A program made the translations under genes and the position numbers. Of a DNA stretch of 64,000 nt, positions 56,040-64,000 are shown in pieces. Source of the DNA: Berberis thunbergii (Eukaryota > Streptophyta > Magnoliopsida > Ranunculales > Berberidaceae); assembly GCA_003290165.1 (NCBI GenBank), contig QNQO01006240.1:186001-250000 (forward strand). The letters run 5' to 3'. A model generated the notes under the pieces. That model saw only the letters and a list, made by a program, of their open reading frames with translations. It was not told where the DNA came from and did no database searches. Position 1 is the stretch's first letter; every line of letters begins with the position of its first letter.

Positions 56040-57880
56040 GAGATCACGATTCTGATTTCAGTTTCAAAAACCCGTATCACCATCGTGCTTGATTCTGGGA
56101 ACGCCGTGGTCAGGAGGATCGTCATGGAGACCTCGGTTTCAGAGTGGATCTGCCCGAGTTTTCTGGTACGTTACAGGCTGAAGGATTCATTGATGGGTTG
56201 AATGAAGTAGATCATATTTTTTAGTATAAGGAAGTTCCAGATCGTGTCAAAGTGAAATTGGTAGACATCAAACTCAAAGGCAGATCATCTGCGTAGGGGG
56301 AGTAGTTGAGGTGATAACGAGACAGGCAGGGCAAGGCCAAGATCACTGATTGGGAAAAGATGAAAGAAGAAGATGAAGGGTCACCTCCTTCCTTTTAGCT
56401 AAACTCAAACTTTGTTTCAGCGACTTCACTCATTGAGGCAAGGCACGCGAATCGGTTGATGATTACATGGAGGAGTTTTATCAATTGATGGCACGTTATG
56501 ACTTATCTAAGACGGAGGAGCAGATGGTGGCACAGTATTTGGGGGGATTAGAACGCCATTGTAGGATGTCCTCAGCATTCACTCGCTGTAGACCGTTTCT
56601 TGCTGTGGAAAAACAGCAGAACTGGAGACCAGTGATAAAAAATGATCAAAGTAGTCGACCAGTTCGCCCTCAAGAATCTTGTCCTACCCAGCAACCACTG
56701 CAGGGTAATTCTAATTCAAATATTAGATGTTTCAGATGTGGTGAACAGGGACAAAGCGACTGAGTGCAGGAAGCCTTCTATTCAGAAGGGCGACAATCTC
56801 CTGATTGAGGAAGACGTGGTAGACGACAATGAGCAGCTTGGAGAGCCTGTGTGTGACGATGATGAAGATGGAGATGTGTTCTATGGAGATAGCCATGAGA
56901 CTTTGGTTGTTCGTAAAATCCTACTAACTCCCAAGGGTGATTCAGAGGACGATTGGTTGAGAACCAATATTTTCCACACGACCTGCACAGTGTAGATAAA
57001 GTCTGCAAGTTGATCATTGATAGTGGCAGTTGTGAGAACATAGTGTCTGAAGAGGTTGTCCATAAATTGCAGTTGAAGACAGATCGTTTTCCCAAGCCAT
57101 ACAAATTGTCGTGGTTGAATAAAGGCAGTGAGGTAACAATAGATAGGCGATGCCTAGTGTCTTTTTCGATTGGCAGGAAATATTTTGATAATGCTTGGTG
57201 TGATGTTGTGTCTATAGATGTTTGTCATGTATTGTTAGGCAGACCTTGGTAGTATAATCGCAGTGTTATTCATGATGGCCGAAAAAATACATATTCCCTT
57301 AACATCAAAGGGAAGAAGATTGTGTTGACACCTCGTCGGGAAGGACCCACTTCTACCCCGGTAGCCAATAATATTAACCTGCTTTCTAGGTCCAGGTTTT
57401 TAGTTGAGATTGAGCGTGGAGGCGTGGTATATGCTCTGCTACCTTGTGTGGAATAGTTAACAGATGTGAATGCAAATTTGCCATCAGAGGTGCAGCAGCT
57501 GCTAGCAGAGTTTTCTGACCTTATGCGAGAGGATCTTCTTCCTGGGTTGCCTCCTATGAGAGATATTTAGCATGACATCGACCTTGTTCCGAGTTTTAGT
57601 TTACCTAACCGACCGGCTTTTCGCCTCAGTCCCAAGAAATCTGAAGAGTTGCAGCGACAGGGGGTAAAGTTATTGGAGAGGGGCTACATCCGTTAGAGTA
57701 TGAGCCCATGTGCAGTTCCTGCACTGCTGGTGCCGAAGAAAGATGGCTCTTGGCATTTGTGTGTTGATAGCACAGCAATCAACAGAATTACAATGTTGTT
57801 TTTGATGTGTTGAGGACGAAGCGACAATTCGTCAATTAGAAGAAGTGTTCTTTCTTCACTACTTCTATAACTTTTCTAGG
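56040..57880 (+). pseudogene. Gypsy gag-protease-RT, second (duplicated) copy
   Basis: It repeats 53787 onward: AGATCACGATTCT, the Gag domain, the knuckle CFRCGEQGQ (frameshifted before the second Cys), protease with LIIDSGSCENIVSEEVVHKL intact, and DVCHVLLGRPW. At about 57795 it jumps from AINRIT to VVFDVLR-like sequence, deleting the RT catalytic core that the first copy keeps. Confidence 0.88.
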
Positions 57881-58520
57881 TTTTGTTGTGTTTACTGATG
57901 GTGTTAATGCATATCAGTCGAAGATAGATATGGTCTTTGAGTGGTCCAAACCAAAGACCTTACACGATGTCAGAAGGTTCAATGGATTGGCGGCCTTCGA
58001 CCGTCGATTCATCAGAAACTTCAACACTCTGATTGCTCCTATCACAGAGTGCCTCAAGAGATGTGATTTCCAGTGGTCCAAGGAGGCAAAGGCTAGTTTC
58101 AACTGGTCAAGCAGAAGATGACAGAGGCACCAATTTTGGCACTTCCTGATTTTGAAAATGTGTTTGAGGTAAACTGTGATGCATCTAGGGTTAGCAATGG
58201 TGGTGTTTTGAGTTAAGAGAGGCGCCCAATAGCTTTTTTCAGCGAGAAGCTACAAGGATCATAGAAGAATTATTCCACCTATGATCTAGAGTTTATGCCA
58301 TAGTTCTATCCCTGAAGCATTGGCGTCACTGCCTAGTAAAGAGGGAGTTCATTCTTCTCACTGATTATAAGGCCCTGAAGTACATCAATGGCCAACATAA
58401 GTTGAGTAGACGGCATGCCAAGTGGGTGGCGTACTTGCAGGAGTTCACGTTTGCACTGAGGCACCAATTAGGGAGTTTGAACCGTGTCGCAGATGCACTG
58501 AGCCGTCGTACGTAACTCCT
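57881..58520 (+). pseudogene. Gypsy RT thumb and RNase H
   Basis: GFVVFTDGVNAYQSKIDMVF-like sequence with VRRFNGLAAFDRRFIRNFNT (57888-58121) is the RT connection. RNase H follows in broken frames: [50 protein letters not shown]. Stops lie between these motifs. Confidence 0.88.
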
Positions 58521-58639
58521 CACCACCATCAGCACTAGAGCAACAGGATTTGAGGTTTTCTCTGATATGTATGATGCATATCCTTCCTTCGGGAGGATAA
58601 TCAAGAGGTAACTGATGGTCAACGTCGTGATTTTACTTT

Positions 58640-59725
58640 GGATAATGGTTATCTATTTCGTGGATTACAGTTGTGCATTCCAGATTGTTCACTAAGATAG
58701 CAGATTATTTGTGAACTTCATAACGAGGGTCACTTTGGACGAGATAAGACATTGGCCTTGATCTCTTCTACCTATTATTGGCCCAAATTGACGAGTGGCA
58801 TGGCTCATTATGTGGAATATGTGTGTCAGCGGTCCAAGGGAGCTCTCACTAATACGGGTCTGTACACACCTTTTCCTGTACCTGAACCCCTTGGTTTGAT
58901 GTTAGTATGGACTTTGTGTTGGGCTTACCCCGTACCCAACGGGCCTGAGATTCTATTTTGCAGTGGTTGACAGGTTTTCCAAGATGGCCCATTTCGCAAC
59001 TTGTAGAAAAATAATGGATGCTACCCTGATCGCCCATCTCTACTTCAAGGAAATTGTGCGTTTACATGGTGTTACCCGATCCATTACTTCAGATCGTGAC
59101 ACCCAAGTTCATGAGTTATTTCTGGAGGAGTTTATGGGAGAAACTGGGGACGAAATTGAATTTTAGCCCCCAGACGGATGGTCAGACCGAGGTGGTGAAC
59201 CAGAGTTTGAAGAACCTTTTCAGGAGTTTGGCAGGAACTAAACAGAAGCAGTGGGATTTTGCGTTGCCTCAAGCAGAATTTGTCTATAACAGGTCGAAGG
59301 GCAGAAGCACAGGAATGAGCCCATTTGAGATTGTCTATGGTCAGAATCCGTCCGGAGTACTTGACTTAGCCCCTATTCCACGTGTGGGTTGTTTGAGTCA
59401 CAAGGCATAGGCGATGGCAGAACATTTTTGAGGTATCCATGAGCAGGTGAAGCTGGCCATTCACGAGAGTAATTCCAAGTAAAAGGATTAGGCCGACAGT
59501 CACCGTCGTCAGGTAATTTTTGATGTTGGTGATTTTGTTTGGGCAATATTAACCCGTGATCGTTTTCCTGTTGGAGAGCATAATAAGCTTAAGGAGTGGA
59601 AGATTGGACCCTGTGAGATCTTGCAAAAGATCAATGATAAGGCCTACAGACTGCGCCTCCCCAGTCATTTGAGTACTTCTGATGTCTTTAATGTAAGACA
59701 CCTAAGTCCTTGTTTTGTGGATTCC
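58640..59725 (+). pseudogene. Gypsy integrase
   Basis: The zinc-binding part GHFGRDKTLALISSTYYWPK is followed by MAHYVEYVCQRSKG. The core has VVDRFSKMAHFATC and LHGVTRSITSDRDTQ in one frame, then after a frameshift NFSPQTDGQTEVVNQSLKNL, which holds the Glu. The C-terminal module KEWKIGPCEILQKINDKAYR with LPSHLSTSDVFNVRHLSP ends near 59705. It cannot be translated as one protein. Confidence 0.9.
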
Positions 59726-59775
59726 AATGAAGCTATTGTAAACTCGAGGACGAGTTCTTTCCAACCCAGGGCGAC

Positions 59776-60378
59776 TGATGCAGGAGGATCCGAATAAGAT
59801 GATGTTGACTTGTCAAATAGCACGTTATTGCACTAAGATACCTTGAATTGGCAGATCAGCGCGAAGATGGTAAGAAATTGTAATTTATTCCTTATTGGAG
59901 CAGTTTTTTTGGTGCATTTCAGTATTTTGGCCATAACTTTGGTTACGGGTATCAGAATCGAGCATATGACCCCAATTCACGCATAGTGGACATCTTTTCA
60001 AGGCTAAAATCCACTATTTCCCCTTCTGAATCTACAATTTTAGTAAATTTTTTCCTTTTATGGTAATATTTCATTCATGGTTTAAGAAGTGATTTCGAAC
60101 CCAATTTGTGCCAAATTTTTGGCAGATTGTTTCTTTTATTACGTATTTTGTTTTAGCATGATTATTGGGATTTTTATTTTTGGTAAAATTCTAATAATCA
60201 CGAGTTTTTACTATAAAGCCCGGTTTGTTGCCTGATTTAGAGATACCGTTGATTTGAATAATTTAATTGAACATTATAGTTATTTCTCTATGTTTTTTAG
60301 GTGAATCTCATGTATCTTTTCCTTGTGAATTGTCTATTGAACTAGCCTGCAGGATAATCGCTATTATGTCCGGCGTCA
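59776..60378 (+). repeat. 3' LTR of the gypsy element
   Basis: It starts TGATGCAGGAGG and ends GTCCGGCGTCA. It lacks a segment of about 40 bp near 59970 that the 5' LTR has. Confidence 0.93.
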
Positions 60379-60383
60379 ATTAG

Positions 60384-60855
60384 CAAATGACATATTTCTT
60401 AGTATTTGATAATGGGCATTAACAAATTCTCGTTAAACCTAAATTTGTTAAGATTTGGTTTACAAATAAGAAATCGTAAAATCAGATGTAGTAAGTTATT
60501 GATAAGGTAAGTTTGAAAATTAAAAATTATAACGATGTAAAACCAGGAGTTGTAAAAGAACTTCATCATAGCTCGTTAAACGTATTTCGCAGTTACTCTG
60601 TAGATTCTCATCCTTCCAAACGAACATACAACTCTCTACTATAATGCGCTTTCCAAATGTTATCATTATTTTTATAATTATGGGTATAATGGTAACTTCA
60701 TCCCGATATCTTATTATTATGGGTACAGTGGTAGCTTAATTGTTACAAACTTACATGCATTAGTCAAATTTTCATTGATGAAGCAAGATGTATGAATGGC
60801 ATAGCTTTGTGAATGAAGGTACCACAAAGTACTTGCTTTGGTGGAATCTTGTAAT
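60384..60855. other. No recognised feature
   Basis: AT-rich DNA between the gypsy TSD and the tandem array. A short direct repeat (ATTATTATGGGTA... near 60660-60740) is present. Confidence 0.45.
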
Positions 60856-61665
60856 CACTACAAAAAAATGATTAATAGCCACAAATACTAGAGATGGTAG
60901 TCTGATTCCGTCTCTAATTAAAAGATTTGGGACAACAAAATAATGTCACTAATGCTTTTGGTAGATGACCAAGACATAATCATAAAAAAATGTGCTTGTG
61001 ACGGGAAAACCGTGGTAAATTCAGAATAAATCGTAGCTAATTAAAACATTTGCAACGACATATTAGTTGTCGCTAAGTTTTACAAATAAAAACTGGTTGC
61101 TACGGTATAAGTTGTCCCCACTACAAAAAAAGGATTAATAGCTACAAAAATACTAGAGACGGTAATCTGATTCCGTCTCTAATTAAAAGATTTGAGACAG
61201 CAAAATACCGTCACTAATGCTTTTGGGAGCTGACCAAGACCATAATCATAAAAACGGTGCTTGTGACGGGAAAACCGTGGCTAAATTCAGAATAAACCGT
61301 AGCTAATTACAACATTTGCAACGGCATATTAGTTGTTGCTATGTTTACAAATAAAAACTGGTTGCTACGGTATAAGTCGTCCCCACTACAAAAAAGATTA
61401 ATACCTACAAATACTAGAGATGGCAATCTGATTTGGTCTCTAATTAAATGATTTCAGACAACAAAACACCGTCACTAATGCTTTTGGTAGTTGACCCAGG
61501 GCATAATCATAAAACTGTGTTTGCGAGGGAAAACTGTGGCTAAATTCAGAAAAAAAAAAAAAAAACAAAAAAAAAACCGTAGCTAATTCAAACATTTGGG
61601 ACGGTATATTAGTTGTCGCTAAGTTTTACAAATAAAAGCTGGTTGCTACGGTATAAGTCGTCCCC
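60856..61665 (+). repeat. Tandem array, three units of about 265 bp, with CACTA-like starts
   Basis: Units start at 60856, 61119 and 61384, each with CACTACAAAAAA, then AATACTAGAGA, CTAATGCTTTTGG, TGTGGCTAAATTCAGA-like, CTGGTTGCTACGGTATAAG and GTCCCC. The third is longer because of an A-rich expansion. CACTACAAAAAA is the classical CACTA terminus, and the internal motif AGAGACGG facing CCGTCTCT resembles subterminal palindromes. No opposite CACTA end is seen to 64000. Confidence 0.9.
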
Positions 61666-61708
61666 AATGGATTTTTTTGAAAAAAATTATATTACACACT
61701 AAAAGAAG

Positions 61709-61745
61709 CTTTGGGCGCGAATAGGTTTGGGAGGCGCGCCCAAAG
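61709..61745. repeat. Short hairpin CTTTGGGCGCG / CGCGCCCAAAG
   Basis: Perfect 11-bp inverted repeats around AATAGGTTTGGGAGG, about 45 bp after the array. CG-rich for the area. Confidence 0.75.
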
Positions 61746-61782
61746 TTTTTTTTTGTGAGGCCAAACCCCAGCAGAGCATCTC

Positions 61783-62010
61783 CTTGAGAGGGAGATATTA
61801 AAGGAAGAGCTTGGAGGAAGAGAACTACAAGAGAGGGAGACATTAGAGGAAGAGAACTGCAAGAGAGGCCGACATTAGAGGAAGATCATTAAAGAGAGAC
61901 ATTAGAGGAAGAGAACTGACATTAGAGGAAAAGAATTGCAAGAGAGGGAGACATTAGAGGAAGAGAACTGCAAGAGAGGCCGACATTAGAGAAAGATCAT
62001 CTCCTTGAGA
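61783..62010 (+). repeat. Minisatellite, units of about 32 bp
   Basis: Repeats of GAGAGGGAGACATTAGAGG and AAGAGAACTGCAA, with truncated and variant units (GAGGCCGACATTAGAGGAAG), run about seven times. Confidence 0.8.
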
Positions 62011-64000
62011 GGGATGGCAAGGGGTCACTTGAGAGAAAACTATGGTTGTTACCTTCCATTGGTTTTTTTTATCGTTACAAAGCTCTTGTAAGAAAGATTT
62101 CACAAAGGAAAATAACATCTTATTGGCTAAACATGTACGCTAGTTATGGAGACTATTAAAACATTCATGGGGGATGAAGCTTGGCAATGGAGCTATAAAT
62201 AGCAAAACTAGTGACATATCTTGTTTGCTTAGGAGTATGATTTGAAAATATTAATAAGGCAGTGAACACAATTTAGTGGTTCTGAGAAAAAATTGAAGAA
62301 GAAATATGGGGGAACTTTCTAACCTATATGAACATAAAAGCCAAAGAGAGGAAAAGAAAAGATGGGAGCTGAGTAGAGGGCACTGCAAGTAGCAGACATG
62401 AGGTTCTTTTGCAATACCATTGTGGAGATCTGAGTTGGGGGAAGTACAGAGGGTGGGGGTGGTGGTGGTGGTGATGGTTTTCGGTTGAGAGTTTCATCAT
62501 CACCAACATGCATGATGGTGGGGGTGAAACTAAGCTTTGATCGTAACACAACCTGTAGTAGTACTTGTTAAAAAATTGCACGAAGGATATTTCATGAAAG
62601 ATTCGCGTTATCCACTTAATTGAATCAAGCAAACTAAGGAAGATGTGTGAAGGAAGATATGTGAGTTGATCTTGTGCAGGGATCATGGCTGCCAATTTCT
62701 TACTTAAATTGACAAGCCAATTGTGTGCTATAATTGGTAATAATTGTTAACCTTATTCTTCCCTTAAATGCATGATAGATTTCTTTTTCAAGTGATTATC
62801 ACATAGCTTAGAAGTTGGAATCTGAATTCTTCATGAAATGGCTGCAGCCAATTTTGGTAGTGTACAGAACAGTGATGTGGAATAAGACCATGTATTAGTG
62901 TAAAAGAAGTGGAGTCGAGTGCTTGGATGTGTTGCCCTTGTGTGTTGGTTGAGTTGAAATTGAAATTGAAATTTCCAAACGTGAAATGTAACGATAAATG
63001 ATGAACATTGATAAGGCACGCAAGGTGCAGAAACATTTGAAACCATACAACCCAACCACCACATTTTTATCATTTGTAGGGTTTCATTTTCATTAAGGAC
63101 TGACTGAGCTCTGGTTTTCAAAATTTCAGTTTAATTATTACACCTAAGAATGGTTTGGAAGACTAATGCGGGATGAGGATGTCATCCATTAGGGTGATTT
63201 ATGCTTTCTTAATTTGTCACAGATGTTTTTGTTTTGTTCAAAAAAATTCTTTAATGCCATAAGTAGCAATTGAAATGAAAGGTAAAAATATTTTCATTGT
63301 TAATAATCTTGAATTGAGATCTTTTATTTTGATCTTTTGACCTGTCGTAATTATTCAAGATAAAATAAAAAAAGTATAATGATAATGAAATTTATGTTAG
63401 GTATTGTAGATTATCACCAATAGGTTCTTCAATGTACCAATGAGTATCAAGAGTTGTTCTAGACAGCCAGGTTTTGGCACCAATCGAGGAACCAAGTGTC
63501 GTGGAGCTGACATGGCCATTCATGTTAGCACTAGAAAGACAGGTGTAATTAAAATAACAGTAGTGTTACTAATAATAAATGGGTAACCATAATAAATAAG
63601 AAACAAAGTAGATAATTGAAGCCAAAAAGTTTAGGACACGGGTTGCACTTCGAAACTGGAACGTACTAGACAGGAAATGAGGCAACCAAACCTTGCTTCA
63701 TCATCTCTATTGAATCTTGCCATCCCATCCTGATTCATCATGTTTTTAAGTTTTGGCACGTTATGTTTTGTCTTGTTTTATATTTTATTATTAATTTTTA
63801 AAATGATTTGGTTGTAATGTATCTAATTTTCTTATCAAGGGTATTTAATGGAATGATCAAATTCAAATATCGACCACTTGATACTATTAACTAGGCTGTA
63901 ATGTATCTAATTTTTAAAATGATCTAGCTGTAAATGTATCTAATTTTAAAATCATGCATTTATGAGGATATTTTTGCTTTTCACTCCAAAAATGCTCCGC
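62011..64000. other. No recognised feature
   Basis: The longest frames (minus, 62324-62695, 123 codons, with a His/Pro run from a GGTGGTGGT tract; 62788-63121) lack domains and look like low-complexity readouts. No element ends were found. Confidence 0.5.

Larger units (their letters stand above)
52941..60378 (+). mobile_element. Complete Ty3/gypsy element with internal duplication
   Basis: LTRs of 640 and 603 bp, an initiator-Met PBS and gag, protease, RT, RNase H, integrase in order. The 5-bp TSD ATTAG is perfect (52936-52940 and 60379-60383). A segment of about 2.25 kb from gag to RT occurs twice in direct orientation (about 53787-56039 and 56040-57930), the second copy lacking part of RT. 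Many stops and frameshifts. Chromovirus-like pol (KIGPCEIL module), but no chromodomain is seen. Confidence 0.93.

Noticed and set aside
62319..62695. Overlapping minus frames with a His/Pro run
   Set aside because: The run comes from a GGTGGTGGT tract; no domain, no supporting signals.
1..64000. CRISPR array, bacterial operon or prophage
   Set aside because: All supported features are plant nuclear transposons and intron-bearing plant gene pieces; tandem repeats lack unique spacers.

Overview
The window is plant nuclear DNA, most likely from a eudicot with a repeat-rich genome; I cannot name the species. It is AT-rich, carries intron-bearing plant gene remnants (MYB3R, GH1 beta-glucosidase, peptidyl-tRNA hydrolase, ASPG1-like aspartic protease), and is filled with plant transposons: copia, Ty3/gypsy, TRIM, CACTA, hAT, Mutator-like, PIF/Harbinger and SINE. 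I found no intact host protein-coding gene, rRNA, tRNA or CRISPR array.

Layout. 1-3550: decayed DNA with a PIF/Harbinger transposase remnant, local direct and inverted repeats. 3553-8228: complete but mutated copia element with an intact RT-RNase H frame. 8297-8859: complete minus-strand TRIM with a perfect 5-bp TSD. 8880-19200: small non-autonomous elements (GC-rich hairpin, two SINEs, two MITEs, a foldback, hAT-like elements, a three-unit tandem repeat).

19211-43232 is a nest. The host is an old minus-strand Ty3/gypsy element of the Tat group (gag-pol on minus, 41050 down to about 33035) with an antisense ORF on plus (19903-32603). Into it have gone a 7.1-kb CACTA carrying fragments of at least three unrelated genes (20822-27938, itself hit by a hAT element), a 3.16-kb solo LTR (29076-32233), an internally deleted chromovirus with nearly identical LTRs (36434-39246), and a solo LTR (41100-43041) that in turn holds a 1.29-kb hAT element. 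Subtracting all insertions and one copy of each TSD leaves about 9.0 kb for the host.

43812-50220 is an ASPG1-like aspartic protease pseudogene on minus, split by a complete Tnt1/Tork-like copia element (44300-49529). 51420-51828 holds the last exons of a peptidyl-tRNA hydrolase gene. 52941-60378 is a complete, degenerate gypsy element, same LTR family as the solo LTR at 41100, with a direct duplication of its gag-to-RT segment. 60856-61665 is a three-unit tandem array of about 265 bp whose units begin like a CACTA terminus, followed by a minisatellite. The rest, to 64000, shows nothing I can support.

The insertion order can be read from TSDs and reading-frame continuity. The parts most worth checking are the gene-capturing CACTA, the antisense ORF of the Tat element with its own TATA-like site, the tandem CACTA-end array and the GC-rich hairpin at 9014-9161.
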